A DNA stretch of 64,000 bases, taken from contig NZ_FTNM01000006.1 in NCBI RefSeq assembly GCF_900156415.1, forward strand, positions 1-64,000, written 5' to 3'. Source of the stretch: Pontibacter lucknowensis (GTDB taxonomy: Bacteria > Bacteroidota > Bacteroidia > Cytophagales > Hymenobacteraceae). This document shows, piece after piece, positions 37,366 to 46,861 of the stretch (its first letter is position 1; every line of letters begins with the position of its first letter). Both the position numbers and the translations under genes were made by a program. The notes under the pieces were generated by a model. It was given only the letters and a program-made list of their open reading frames with translations. It did no database searches and was not told where the DNA came from.

Positions 37366-37761
37366 CTAACTTTCAACAAGCCATTCGATCGCTTCTTCCA
37401 TGCTTTCGAAGCTGCGATACATGATGGAGCCGACGACCAGAGCTGCGGCGTTACTGGAAATGGTTTCGCGGTCAGGGTCAGGGGTCTTGAGCTTGGCAAA
37501 CTTTTGCAGCCGCGTACTGGCCAATTGCAGGGCCAGGTTGTTTATAATCCCGGCATACTCCTCCATGGGCACCGTCACCTTCGACTGACGCGTATCGGTG
37601 AGGATGCGCTTGATATCGTAGCTGCGCACTGTTTCTACCACCTCGTTGATGATATACGTTACCTCAGGCAAGGTATAGCTGTGCATATTCGGCCAATCCA
37701 CCAACAGGATATCTTTGGTGGGGTTATAATCCAGCTTCAGGAATTTATTTGGAATGATCAT
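37366..37761 (-). CDS. STAS-like paralogue B, 131 aa
   Basis: Clearly homologous to the protein at 38486-38893. Shared features are the MII.L/KL-Y-NP-T-DIL-V-W/Y-P opening, Y-L-E helix, VETVRSYDI/VETIRNYDV, the DTR/DAR strand end, STRLQKFAK/SKTRLTKVAR and a C-terminal F-x-x-x-EEA-x-WL. This alpha-beta alternation is consistent with a SpoIIAA/STAS or SEC14-like fold. No catalytic motif is visible. Such domains often act as phospho-switches with anti-sigma factors, but no kinase of that kind is adjacent. Confidence 0.65.
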   Translation of the reverse strand: MIIPNKFLKLDYNPTKDILLVDWPNMHSYTLPEVTYIINEVVETVRSYDIKRILTDTRQSKVTVPMEEYAGIINNLALQLASTRLQKFAKLKTPDPDRETISSNAAALVVGSIMYRSFESMEEAIEWLVES

Positions 37762-37825
37762 GTAAGTTTTTTGGACAAAGCGCTACTTATACGCTTCACA
37801 GGGCAAAAGTAATGCATTTGGGTGA

Positions 37826-38227
37826 TCATCCAAGTATCCAGTTGCGTGCCTCTCCGTACTGCTCAAATTCTCTGAAGCTGTAAGGCAGCGTACTGTTGTC
37901 CACTGTCTTGAACATATTTTCGCAGCTGATCCGTGCTGAGATGTCATTAGAGCGGACACGGGCCATTTTATCCAACTGCTGTGCGTGCGGGTAAAAGAGC
38001 GGCGCCCACTCCTCCTTCGTCCACTTCTGATCTGACAGACGCACCACACGGGCCTGGCGGTAGTCATCAAGCCAGCGCTTCACTTCGTAGTTTTTGAGTA
38101 TATGAATGTACTGCAGCATCGCTTCCCGGTACTCTGCGCTGGCCGCGTAAGCCGACCAGGTGATCTCCAGTAATTGCTCTGCCTCGTAATAGGCAATGTT
38201 TATATAGTTTTTTTTGTATATTATCAT
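37826..38227 (-). CDS. STAS-like paralogue C, 133 aa
   Basis: A more divergent member of the same family, closest in pattern to 24654-25085. Both share EYR-x-A (about 31-35), a strand ending LDDYR or VDFSR, a D-Q-x-W-T-x-E helix start, L-x-K-x-A-x-V and a final F-x-x-x-x-x-A-x-x-W. The gene is tandem with paralogue B, 64 nt upstream on the same strand. Confidence 0.62.
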   Translation of the reverse strand: MIIYKKNYINIAYYEAEQLLEITWSAYAASAEYREAMLQYIHILKNYEVKRWLDDYRQARVVRLSDQKWTKEEWAPLFYPHAQQLDKMARVRSNDISARISCENMFKTVDNSTLPYSFREFEQYGEARNWILG

Positions 38228-38485
38228 TGCAATACAGTCTGTATAACTGACAGGGACATAGAGCGCTGTAAAACAATCGTTTCCGTGTTTACGTCACCCG
38301 TGTACTCCTATCCATATATTTCGACAAGGGTTTGCAATAAACAGTTTCCAGTTTTAAAATCAAAACCACTGCATAATTTTAGTATGAATTATTGACCTTT
38401 CTCTAGTTTGACTTGACCATTCAGGTGCTGCTTTGTAACTTGTGCCGATTCATATCTGAATTATCCGTAGTATTCAGCACACCCC

Positions 38486-38893
38486 ATGATTCTTTTACAA
38501 AACAGCATATTGCGACTGGAGTACAACCCGGCCACCGACATACTGCAGGTGCGCTACCCCGACCTGCAACGCTATCATTTGTCAGAGATCAGGCACAGCC
38601 TGCAGATCATGGTGGAGACGATCCGAAACTACGATGTGCGTAAGCTCATGCTCGACGCCCGCACCACGTCTATAGAAATTGAGGAGGAGGAGAACCGCCA
38701 GCTGACGCTGGAACTGGCAGGTATGCTGTCGAAGACACGGCTGACCAAAGTAGCCCGGGTACAGCCCTCTGACCCTGAGAAAGAATCCCGCGCCCAGCGC
38801 AACATTGAGGCCGCTCGCAAAGCAGGCATCTTAAATTATGAAGTAGGTACATTTACCACACCGGAAGAGGCCCTGATCTGGCTCAAAGCTTAA
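38486..38893 (+). CDS. STAS-like paralogue D, 135 aa
   Basis: The sister of paralogue B at 37366-37761 by eye, but divergently transcribed from the B/C pair. It has the YNPATDILQVRYPDLQRY opening, VETIRNYDVRKLMLDAR strand-helix unit, and a C-terminal FTTPEEALIWLKA helix. The middle is charged (EIEEEENRQLTLELAG). The role is unknown. A hairpin terminator follows at 38911. Confidence 0.65.
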   Translation: MILLQNSILRLEYNPATDILQVRYPDLQRYHLSEIRHSLQIMVETIRNYDVRKLMLDARTTSIEIEEEENRQLTLELAGMLSKTRLTKVARVQPSDPEKESRAQRNIEAARKAGILNYEVGTFTTPEEALIWLKA

Positions 38894-38910
38894 GGTATAG
38901 ACATAAAAAA

Positions 38911-38943
38911 AAGCGGCCCCGGTCGTTCACCCCCGGAGCCGCT
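38911..38943. terminator. GC-rich hairpin between convergent genes
   Basis: AGCGGC/GCCGCT and CCGG/CCGG stems with one mismatch, preceded by an A run that serves as a T run on the minus strand. Confidence 0.7.
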
Positions 38944-39090
38944 CCTATCATTCACAAAATGAGCTTTCGCTAAGCTGCCTATATATACGGCTGCCTATAT
39001 TAGAAAGTTGTTATCTTTTTTAAATTATTTTTTCGGGTAATAGCGGGTCATCTTATCAGCAGCTTCGCGGGCGCCTGGTATATGTCACAC

Positions 39091-40326
39091 CTAGGGCAAC
39101 TCTATAAAGACGGAGGTACCTGCATCTACCTGACTTTCAATCCATACCCTGCCCTTGTGCTCGTCTATTATCTGTTTGACAATGTATAGCCCCAACCCTG
39201 TCGTGGGCTCCCCATTTGTCCCTTGCCTCCTCGCTTTGGTGAATTTCTGGAAGACAGTGGCCAGCAGTTCAGCGGGAATCCCGATTCCGTTATCCTGCAC
39301 CTGCAGCATCTTTTTGCCACCTACTTCTTTCAGTGTGAGGCTTATCTGACCATTTTCCTGGCTAAATTTTACGGCATTGGAAAGCAGGTTCTCCAGCACC
39401 CACCTGAACTTATCCCTATCAATGGCAGCAAAAACAGGTTTTCCTGTATGATGGAACATCAGGCTAATACATTTTCTTTCCGCGACTATACGCAGGCTGT
39501 TCAGGTGGAGCTGAATATAATCTTTCAGGTCTGTTTCTTCCAGTGTAAGATACCTGGACTCAATCTCTCCTATGAGGAGCAGCTCACTGATCAGGTGGAG
39601 CGCTCTATCTGAAGTTTCCGAAATAAGGTTGACGTATGAAAGGATTTGCTCGGCCTTCTCCTGCCTTTTTTCCCCAGACTCTTCCAGGTTCTCCTTTAGA
39701 AAGCGGGCAGCCATCATAATATTGTTAATCGGAGATTTCAGATCGTGCGCTACCATGTGCATGATAGTTTCCTGGTTATCATACAGCTTCTTGAGCTCCA
39801 GTTCAAGAAGCTTACGTTTGTCTATGTTCTCTACTATCGTAAAGCCTAGCGTAGCGTCCTGGTCCTGAAAAAGAATCGAGGTTACCCGACACCAGAAACT
39901 GGTGCCGTCCTTATTGAGCAGGCAGGTTTCTATCTGAAAAGAAGGAATCTGCTCTTCCCAAAGCTTTTTCTGCAGTGCTTGCCAGTCCAGGACAAAATCA
40001 GGGTGGGCAAACTCGGTAATGCGGGTACCGATCAGCTCGGCTTTGCTGTAACCCATCATCCGCTGCAAGGCCTCGTTCACCTGCGTAATTTTCAGGTCAG
40101 CGGAAATGATCTTCTGCCCCAGTACAGACTGGTAAAATATAGCTTCGAAGCGGCTATGGCTCACTTCAAAGTTTTTATGAATGGCTTGCTGTGTATTTAG
40201 TTTCTCGTATGCTGCTGCGTTCTCCAAACGCAACTGCTCTATCTCCTTTCGCAAAGCCAGGATTTCGGCCTCGGAAGAAGTGCTGTTCGCCTGAGAGGTT
40301 TTTTGGTTTGTTTTTGAATTAGGCAT
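39091..40326 (-). CDS. PAS sensor histidine kinase
   Basis: A 411-aa cytoplasmic sensor kinase. A coiled-coil N terminus (EIEQLRLENAAAYEKL) leads to one PAS domain (about 55-165) and a HisKA-type dimer helix with the phosphoacceptor in MVAHDLKSPINN (H194 from this start). The ATPase domain has the N box (ENLLSNAVKFS), G1 (DNGIGIP) and G2 (TGLGLYIVK). No transmembrane helix is visible, so it reads an intracellular signal. The start is ATG 40326; a longer form would need GTG 40344. No response regulator is adjacent. Confidence 0.9.
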   Translation of the reverse strand: MPNSKTNQKTSQANSTSSEAEILALRKEIEQLRLENAAAYEKLNTQQAIHKNFEVSHSRFEAIFYQSVLGQKIISADLKITQVNEALQRMMGYSKAELIGTRITEFAHPDFVLDWQALQKKLWEEQIPSFQIETCLLNKDGTSFWCRVTSILFQDQDATLGFTIVENIDKRKLLELELKKLYDNQETIMHMVAHDLKSPINNIMMAARFLKENLEESGEKRQEKAEQILSYVNLISETSDRALHLISELLLIGEIESRYLTLEETDLKDYIQLHLNSLRIVAERKCISLMFHHTGKPVFAAIDRDKFRWVLENLLSNAVKFSQENGQISLTLKEVGGKKMLQVQDNGIGIPAELLATVFQKFTKARRQGTNGEPTTGLGLYIVKQIIDEHKGRVWIESQVDAGTSVFIELP

Positions 40327-40427
40327 ATATGGCAAATACGTCACTAATCGGCGGTTATCCGACTATATTTTTCATTTGGCTAATGAATTAATCTTAATAA
40401 AGATACAGCTGGGCGATAAAATAGTTG

Positions 40428-40808
40428 TTATACCTTCACAGTGATGAGGTCCTGCATTTCGTACTCCGCCCGCGGCATGGCAAAGCCCGGATCCACGAGC
40501 TTCACATCGTATTTGAGGTCGTGGTTCTTGTGCTCCACCCGCTCGCGCAGGTAGTAAAGCACCAGCTCGTGCATGGCCTCGTAGTTCAGGTCCGTCTTAC
40601 CCTTGGTCTTTACGCCATACTGTGCATAAAAAGCAGCCTTCAAAAAGTCGTGCAGGTGATTTTTCTCATGCTCCTCACTCTCACTCAGGTTGATGCTATC
40701 GAGCAGGGTGCGGAGTGCCGCTTTGTAAGCCTCCATGTCGGGGCGGGAGGTCTTGAGCCGGAGATACGCTTTGTTCAAGGCCTGGCGGCGTAGAATGTTT
40801 TGCTGCAT
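40428..40808 (-). CDS. probable remnant of a type IIG restriction-modification protein, 126 aa
   Basis: The first half (LNKAYLRLKTSRPDMEAYKAAL ... SEEHEKNHLHDFLKAAFYAQYGVKTKGKTDL) looks like the N-terminal domain of Eco57I-like restriction-methyltransferase proteins. NYEAMHELVLYYLRERVEHKNHDLKY looks like a later block of the same proteins. The roughly 40-50 residues that normally separate them, which hold nuclease residues, and the whole methyltransferase part are absent. I therefore read it as a decayed fragment that still has an open frame. It could instead be a short domesticated protein. No specificity or methylase gene is nearby. Confidence 0.5.
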   Translation of the reverse strand: MQQNILRRQALNKAYLRLKTSRPDMEAYKAALRTLLDSINLSESEEHEKNHLHDFLKAAFYAQYGVKTKGKTDLNYEAMHELVLYYLRERVEHKNHDLKYDVKLVDPGFAMPRAEYEMQDLITVKV

Positions 40809-41277
40809 GGCTGAAATTTACAATAGCAAGATACCTAAAAATAAGGCATGGAAGGGAAAGATGTATTAAATATGAATAATATCCTATACCTGTTTCAAAA
40901 TGCCATCTGCACTGGCTACAGCGACTTTCCCAGGGCCTGCCTTTACCTGAACTCCACTCAGAAGAAAGATTAAATAAAAAATTATCAATATTTTTATTTT
41001 TTAAATCAATAAAATAACCATAACCTAATTTCAGAATAGCTCGTTATGGTATTTTTATATAGCCATAACATCTCCTACACTTTTTCAAGGGTACACTTAC
41101 CACTTCTAGTAGTCTGTTTACCTCGTTTATTTACATGCTTACCAGCTCTAGTAAAACATGCTCTTAGCTTCAACCGAGCTTTGAAACTTGTTTTAATTTA
41201 AAAAGCTGCCAGGCCTGTTTGCGTCCAGAAACTTTAAAACTATACCTAAATCAATTAATTATTTAAACTTTTAAACT
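40809..41277. other. AT-rich intergenic region upstream of the subtilase
   Basis: About 470 bases without a convincing ORF, hairpin or exact TAnnTTTG element. It is A/T-rich with several runs, and should contain the promoter of the peptidase gene. Confidence 0.5.
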
Positions 41278-42804
41278 ATGCGCAACAAATTTTTTACTAC
41301 CAAAACTTTACTTTATCCGGCTCTTTTCGCCTTTGTGGGCCTGATGGGATGTAACCCCGAAGAAGACATGAACCCAACTGGCGAGTTGAGCCAGGAAGCA
41401 ACGCAAATGGCGCAAGGAATTAACCCAAAATCAAACGTAAAACTGCACAAAAACCAGTATGTGGTTCTTTCGAGCAGCGAAACCATGTCAGCTGATATTG
41501 CAGCTCAACTGAACGCCGCCAATGGCAAAGTAATCAGCTTGCTTGAGCAGGCTGGTGTGGCCACCGTTTATTCAGAAGATCCGAATTTCGTTGCCAATGC
41601 CTCTAAAATTAATGGTATACGCTCTGTGGTGCGCGACCTGGAGGTACAGTGGTATAATCCGGATGACATGAAGATTGTCGAACTGAGCGACGTGGGCACA
41701 CCACCGGCAAGCGGCGACGACGACCGCTTCTTTGACCTGCAGTGGGGACATGCCGCTATTAAAGCGCCAGAGGCCTGGAACGCCGGCCATCGTGGCAGTG
41801 GTGTTCGTGTTGCCGTACTGGATAGCGGCTTTGACTTAGACCACCCGGACCTGGCACCCAACATCGATCTTGCTGCCAGCAAAAACTTTGTTCCAGGCGA
41901 AGGATTGAGTTACGCCCTATCGGGTGTAGGTAGCCACGGCACCCATACAGCCGGCACCATTGCGGCAGCCGACAACGGCATTGGCATTATAGGTGTTGCG
42001 CCTGAGGCGAAACTGATTTTGGTAAAGGTACTGCGCGACTCCGGCTCCGGTTCTTTCTCCTGGATGATGAATGGCATTGTTCATGCGACACAGCAAGGCG
42101 CTAATGTAATCAACATGAGTCTTGGAGCGGCCCTTCCACGCAATGGCAAATTCCTGAACGACAATGGCACACCAGAAGATCCATCTGATGACTTTATTGA
42201 AAGCGACACCAAAGCCGTGCAGGAGTTGCTGATCGCCATAAACCGCGCCACCAGCTATGCCACCAAGAATGGTGTAACCGTTATAGCCTCTGCTGGCAAT
42301 GACGCCAACAACGGAAACGCAGACAAGTCGCTGGTACACATACCTTCTTCTTCTACTGGTGTAATTTCTATTTCAGCGACGGCTCCACGTGGTTGGGCAC
42401 TTAATCCTTTCGGCACTTTTATGGATGACTTCGCCTCTTACTCTAACTATGGTACCTCTGATGTGCACTTTGCAGCCCCAGGCGGTGACTACATGCATCC
42501 GGGTAATGAGATAGCCATCATTGCAGGTGTGAGACAATACGTTTATGTATTTGATTATGTGTTCAGCACAGGCAGCAGCCTAACTCCCGGAGTTGCTCAG
42601 TACTACTGGTCAGTTGGTACAAGTATGGCAGGTCCTCACGCAGCAGGCGTAGCAGCACTTCTTATCGGACGTAACGGTGGTCAGATGAGCCCAGCGCATG
42701 TACTGGCCAAACTACGGGCCACTTCTGACGATCTTGGCAAGCCTGGCCGCGACCCTTACTACGGTTATGGCCGCGTAAACGCTTTCCGTGCCGTGACTGA
42801 ATAA
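41278..42804 (+). CDS. secreted S8 (subtilisin-like) serine peptidase, lipoprotein
   Basis: A 508-aa exported protease. The lipoprotein signal ends LMGC (C25). A prodomain of the I9 type spans about 55-120. The catalytic triad is complete: D182 (LDSGFD), H220 (SHGTHTAGT) and S449 (GTSMAGPH), with the oxyanion Asn in ASAGND. An insert between about 285 and 325 (NDNGTPEDPSDDFIESD) is acidic and may bind calcium. It lies alone with a strong terminator at 42825. Confidence 0.95.
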   Translation: MRNKFFTTKTLLYPALFAFVGLMGCNPEEDMNPTGELSQEATQMAQGINPKSNVKLHKNQYVVLSSSETMSADIAAQLNAANGKVISLLEQAGVATVYSEDPNFVANASKINGIRSVVRDLEVQWYNPDDMKIVELSDVGTPPASGDDDRFFDLQWGHAAIKAPEAWNAGHRGSGVRVAVLDSGFDLDHPDLAPNIDLAASKNFVPGEGLSYALSGVGSHGTHTAGTIAAADNGIGIIGVAPEAKLILVKVLRDSGSGSFSWMMNGIVHATQQGANVINMSLGAALPRNGKFLNDNGTPEDPSDDFIESDTKAVQELLIAINRATSYATKNGVTVIASAGNDANNGNADKSLVHIPSSSTGVISISATAPRGWALNPFGTFMDDFASYSNYGTSDVHFAAPGGDYMHPGNEIAIIAGVRQYVYVFDYVFSTGSSLTPGVAQYYWSVGTSMAGPHAAGVAALLIGRNGGQMSPAHVLAKLRATSDDLGKPGRDPYYGYGRVNAFRAVTE

Positions 42805-42824
42805 GTACGACAAGCCCTCATAAC

Positions 42825-42860
42825 AAAAGCCGGACTGCTGAAAAGTAGTCCGGCTTTTTT
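42825..42860 (+). terminator. rho-independent terminator after the subtilase
   Basis: AAAAGCCGGACT (42825-42836) pairs with AGTCCGGCTTTT (42847-42858), then T bases. Confidence 0.92.
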
Positions 42861-43109
42861 ATTTATCAGAATACGATTTTAATCCAATTTTAACACAGCG
42901 ATTTATACCTATTATCCTATTTATTTGATTATCAAAACTTAACTGACAGCTGCAGATGAAGTAACTTAATACGCTTCATAAAACCACATTTTGGATATTA
43001 GAAAGCCTTTTTTCAACATTTAGAACATTTTCATAAATTTCGGTATACAATTGAACCCATATTGCCTAATTACAATTACATTCAGGAAGTTTTAAGCCAC
43101 TGCACCTTT

Positions 43110-45347
43110 ATGAAGGTAAATTTTACGCCACCTGAAGAGCTGATCCTTACACCGGATTTCTATAGTTCTATTGTACGTCATGCATCTGAACTCATTACAG
43201 TACTCAACTGTGAAGGGATCTATCAATACATTTCAGATTCGATAGCCACTGAACTTGGCTATACCCCGGAAGACCTGCTGGGCACCTATGTGTTTGACCT
43301 GATACATCCGGATGACGTACCTTCTCTTGAACAGGAGCTTTATAACCTGACTGCTGGCGACACCAAACAAGTAAACCTTCCTCCTGTTCGCTTCAAAGCC
43401 AAAAACGACAGCTGGCGCTGGCTCAGCTGTGTCGCGACCAACATGCTGGACAACCCCCACGTGCAGGGTATCGTGACCAATTCGCGTGATATTACCACGC
43501 AGATGGAGGCCTCGCGGCAGAGAAAAGAAAGCCAAGCTTATTACAAAGCGCTCTTCTTCAACAACCCCGACCTGGTGTTTACGATGAGCACGAGCGGGGA
43601 AGTGCAGGCCTGCAACGACGCCGTGGTGAAGCTGTCTGGCTATACGCGTGAAGAATTTCCGAAAAGCCATTTTGCCGAATTTGTGTTGCCGGATAACCGT
43701 GAAGAAACATTCAAGGCCTTCTCCACAGCCCTTACGGGACAGCCCTGCAACTTCGAGACCTGCATCCGCCACCGCGATGGCAGCAAGCGCTACTTGTCGG
43801 CCGCACTCGTACCCGTCGTGCTGGAGGGCCGGGTGCTCGCCATACAATGCATCGCCAAAGACAGCACCAACGAGAAAGAGGCAAACCTGCTTGTAAATGC
43901 ACAGGCCAAGAAGCTGCACAAAATTTTGGAAGGGATGTCTGAAGGCTTTTTTGCCCTGGACAAAGAGTGGCGCTACAGCTTCGGCAACACTGTCTTCGCC
44001 AATTTCCTCAACCGGGATCTCGAAGACTTAATGGATCTCTGCATCTGGGAGGAATACCCGATGCTGGAGGGAACCCTCTTTAAGCAGAAATGCCATGAGG
44101 TGGCCGAAACAAAAAAGGCAGTACAGTTTAAGGAGCAATTCTGCGAGCTGAGTGCTTTTCTGCAGTTTACCATCAGCCCCTTTGAAGGCGGTATCCTCAT
44201 TGCGTTTTCCGACATCACAGCGCAGGTTATCGCGCAGGAAGAGCTGCGGAAGCTTTCGCTGGTGGCCAGTAAAACGACAAACGGCGTGATCATCACCAAC
44301 GGACAGTTGGAGATAGAGTGGGTCAATGAGGCTTTCTGCAACGTGACCGGCTATAGCATGGAAGAAGTAGTAGGCAAGCGCCCGAGCGACATCCTGACTT
44401 CTGCCGATACGGACCCGCGCGAGATCCTGTGGGTGAGAGAACAGCTGGCAAAGGGCATCCCGATGCGCAAAGAACTGCGCAGCTATAAGAAAAACGGCAA
44501 CCTGATCTGGGCTGATGTCACCATCTCCCCTATTTCCAATGAGCAGGGCCAGATCGTAAAGCACATCTACATCCACACCGATATCACTGAACGCAAGCTC
44601 GATCAGGAGCAGTTACTCAAAACGACCGAGCACCTGTACCATCAGAATCAGGACCTGCAGCAGTTCAACTACATAGTATCACACAACCTGCGTGCGCCTG
44701 TCGCTAACCTGGTCGGGCTGTCGTCCGTGCTACAGAAGCTTGACCACAACAGCAACCGCTTTGCCAAGGGCCTGCAAAACCTGGAAACCTCCGCCCGCCG
44801 GCTTGATGATGTGATCAGTGACCTGAACAAAATACTGGCTGTGCGTTCCTCTGACCTCCAGGCGGCCCATGAGATCGTCCTGTTAAGCGAGGTAGCGACA
44901 GAAGTGGCGCAGAGCCTGCAGCATCTGCTGACCCAGGCCAATGGCCGGATCGTGCTGGACCTGAAAGAAGATGACCTGCTCTGGGCCAACCGGGCTTTCG
45001 TCTACAGCATACTGCACAACCTGATTTCTAACGCGATTAAGTACAAATCTTCGCACCGGGACTTACTTATAGAGGTAAATAGCGTAAGGAAAGATAACAG
45101 CCTGCAATTACGTGTAACAGACAATGGCAGCGGAATGGACCTGGACCTGGTGCGGCCGCATCTGTTCCAGCTCTACAAGCGCTTCCATACAGGGCCGGAT
45201 GGTAAGGGCATCGGGCTATACCTGGTGAAAATGCAAATGAACGCTATTGGAGGCAAGATAGAGGTAGAAAGTAGGCCAGAAGCAGGCACCACTTTTACAT
45301 TACAGTTTGAGCTCCCAGCCTATGGCCCGCAAGGTTTACATAATTGA
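43110..45347 (+). CDS. multi-PAS sensor histidine kinase
   Basis: A 745-aa kinase with no membrane helix. By eye there are about four PAS units. PAS1 is at about 10-135 and PAS2 at about 140-265. PAS3 is degenerate, at about 270-380, and PAS4 is at about 385-500, ending in a PAC-like TDITERKLDQEQL. The H box (YIVSHNLRAPVANLVGL) has phosphoacceptor H525, and the ATPase domain shows ISNAIKY, DNGSGMD and KGIGLYLVK. The start at ATG 43110 is preferred to a TTG at 43062. Its 3' end overlaps the response regulator start by 26 nt, so the two are translated together and are probable partners. Confidence 0.9.
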   Translation: MKVNFTPPEELILTPDFYSSIVRHASELITVLNCEGIYQYISDSIATELGYTPEDLLGTYVFDLIHPDDVPSLEQELYNLTAGDTKQVNLPPVRFKAKNDSWRWLSCVATNMLDNPHVQGIVTNSRDITTQMEASRQRKESQAYYKALFFNNPDLVFTMSTSGEVQACNDAVVKLSGYTREEFPKSHFAEFVLPDNREETFKAFSTALTGQPCNFETCIRHRDGSKRYLSAALVPVVLEGRVLAIQCIAKDSTNEKEANLLVNAQAKKLHKILEGMSEGFFALDKEWRYSFGNTVFANFLNRDLEDLMDLCIWEEYPMLEGTLFKQKCHEVAETKKAVQFKEQFCELSAFLQFTISPFEGGILIAFSDITAQVIAQEELRKLSLVASKTTNGVIITNGQLEIEWVNEAFCNVTGYSMEEVVGKRPSDILTSADTDPREILWVREQLAKGIPMRKELRSYKKNGNLIWADVTISPISNEQGQIVKHIYIHTDITERKLDQEQLLKTTEHLYHQNQDLQQFNYIVSHNLRAPVANLVGLSSVLQKLDHNSNRFAKGLQNLETSARRLDDVISDLNKILAVRSSDLQAAHEIVLLSEVATEVAQSLQHLLTQANGRIVLDLKEDDLLWANRAFVYSILHNLISNAIKYKSSHRDLLIEVNSVRKDNSLQLRVTDNGSGMDLDLVRPHLFQLYKRFHTGPDGKGIGLYLVKMQMNAIGGKIEVESRPEAGTTFTLQFELPAYGPQGLHN

Positions 45348-45720
45348 TGATGATGACATCAGCATATACCTGACATCCCTGGTACTGGAGGATGCAGGCT
45401 TTGCCGACGAGATTCATACCTATAGCTCTGCAGATGATGCCCTGGCTGCTCTGTCCTTTACTGACACTGCTCCCCTGCCGGATGTAATCCTGCTCGACCT
45501 GAACATGCCTGTCAAAAGCGGCTGGGATTTTCTGGAGGTGCTGCGCCCCTATGAAGAAAAGCTCAAAGGAAAACTGGATGTGTTCATCCTCACCTCTTCC
45601 ATCGCTGCCAGCGACAAGAATCTTTCCCGTAATTACCCGCTTGTGCGCGGCTTCCTGCACAAGCCGCTCGACGAAGAAAGTCTGAACTACATGAAGCAGA
45701 CGCGCAACAGCCGTGTCTAA
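45322..45720 (+). CDS. single-domain response regulator
   Basis: A 132-aa receiver domain with no output domain. The acidic pocket DDDD (9-12), phosphoacceptor D59 (LLDLNMP), T91/S92 (LTSS) and K114 (HKPLD) are all present. It is probably phosphorylated by the upstream kinase and acts by protein interaction. Its stop overlaps the stop of the convergent kinase gene (45717) by three to four bases. Confidence 0.93.
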   Translation: MARKVYIIDDDDISIYLTSLVLEDAGFADEIHTYSSADDALAALSFTDTAPLPDVILLDLNMPVKSGWDFLEVLRPYEEKLKGKLDVFILTSSIAASDKNLSRNYPLVRGFLHKPLDEESLNYMKQTRNSRV

Positions 45721-46796
45721 TCAGCATAGAGCGGCAGCCTGATCACAAAGCGGGCGCCCTCATGCTCGCGGCTGTGCACACTGATGTGGCCACCATGCAG
45801 CCGCACCAGCTCATATACAATGGAAAGCCCCAGCCCACGCGACTTCTCCCCGTTCAGTCCCGACCTCCCGACATTCGCCTTGCGCTCAAATAGTTTCGCA
45901 TGCAGGTTCTCAGGTATACCGATGCCTGTATCGCTGTGCTCGATCACGACTTCATCCCCCTCCTGGTAGGCACTTATCGTGATGTTGCCCGTGCTTGGGG
46001 TGAACTTGATGGAATTAGAGATCAGGTTGTTCAGCACCTGGGATATTTTGATCTGGTCCAGGTCCAGCACGAGCGGTTCCTGCGGCAGATCCAGCACCAG
46101 CGTCTGCTGTACAATCTGCCCTTTCTGGTAGAACTCGGCCATGCTGCTGATCAGCTTATTCAGGTCGACGCGTGTTCTGGTCACGGAAATTTCCGGCGAC
46201 ACCAGATGCTCCTCGCTGAGCAGGTCGCGGATCAGATCTGTGCACTGAATGCAGGCATTTTCAATAATGGTGGTGTATTGCACTACTTCCTCCAGCCGGT
46301 TATCCTGCGTGTCTTTGCGCAGCAGGGCAGCTACACTCTGGACAATTGCCAATGGCCCGTGCAGGTCATGCATTACCATTTCGAGCGCACTGTCCTTGCG
46401 ACGCCCGAACTCGGCGAGGTAGTTGATAAATTCCTGCTGACGACTGGTATCCTCGGCCATACCTGCCACAGCCACTATTTTCTGCGCTGCATCACGAATG
46501 GGGTAAACACTGCAGCGCATGTGACGCAGCCTGTTATTTCGCATCATGCGTATGGTTTTCTCAACAGGTTCTCCCCGCAGTAACTTGTGCCAGCAGTCAA
46601 CCACGACGGCGCGATCTTCTTCGGGCACGGTATCGAGCAGGAGTTGGGGTTGCCGCTGAAGCCGCTCCTGCTCCGGTTCCCATAAATCGCGAAAAGCACT
46701 TGAAAGGAAACTGAATTTATTCTGTGCCAGATCAAACTGAAACATAATTTTATTACTCTGTCTGCTGATCTGGTTTATTGTACTGAGATTGTCCAT
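45717..46796 (-). CDS. PAS sensor histidine kinase
   Basis: A 359-aa cytoplasmic kinase convergent with the response regulator. One PAS domain (about 15-120) precedes the H box MVMHDLHGPLAIVQSV (H143) and the ATPase domain with NLISNSIKF, DTGIGIP and RGLGLSIVYELV. It may feed the same receiver protein as the kinase at 43110, given the locus, but this is inference. Its start is 65 bases from the divergent DUF2490 gene. Confidence 0.9.
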   Translation of the reverse strand: MDNLSTINQISRQSNKIMFQFDLAQNKFSFLSSAFRDLWEPEQERLQRQPQLLLDTVPEEDRAVVVDCWHKLLRGEPVEKTIRMMRNNRLRHMRCSVYPIRDAAQKIVAVAGMAEDTSRQQEFINYLAEFGRRKDSALEMVMHDLHGPLAIVQSVAALLRKDTQDNRLEEVVQYTTIIENACIQCTDLIRDLLSEEHLVSPEISVTRTRVDLNKLISSMAEFYQKGQIVQQTLVLDLPQEPLVLDLDQIKISQVLNNLISNSIKFTPSTGNITISAYQEGDEVVIEHSDTGIGIPENLHAKLFERKANVGRSGLNGEKSRGLGLSIVYELVRLHGGHISVHSREHEGARFVIRLPLYAD

Positions 46797-46861
46797 TGTG
46801 TAAGGCGGTAAGTAGCGTCGCTATACATACGGCACGTCGCTTTACACGTTATATTCGTACC

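Noticed and set aside
40428-41277. A defence island around the restriction-modification remnant
   Set aside because: Neighbours are a sensor kinase and a subtilase; no methylase, nuclease, helicase or toxin-antitoxin pair is seen.
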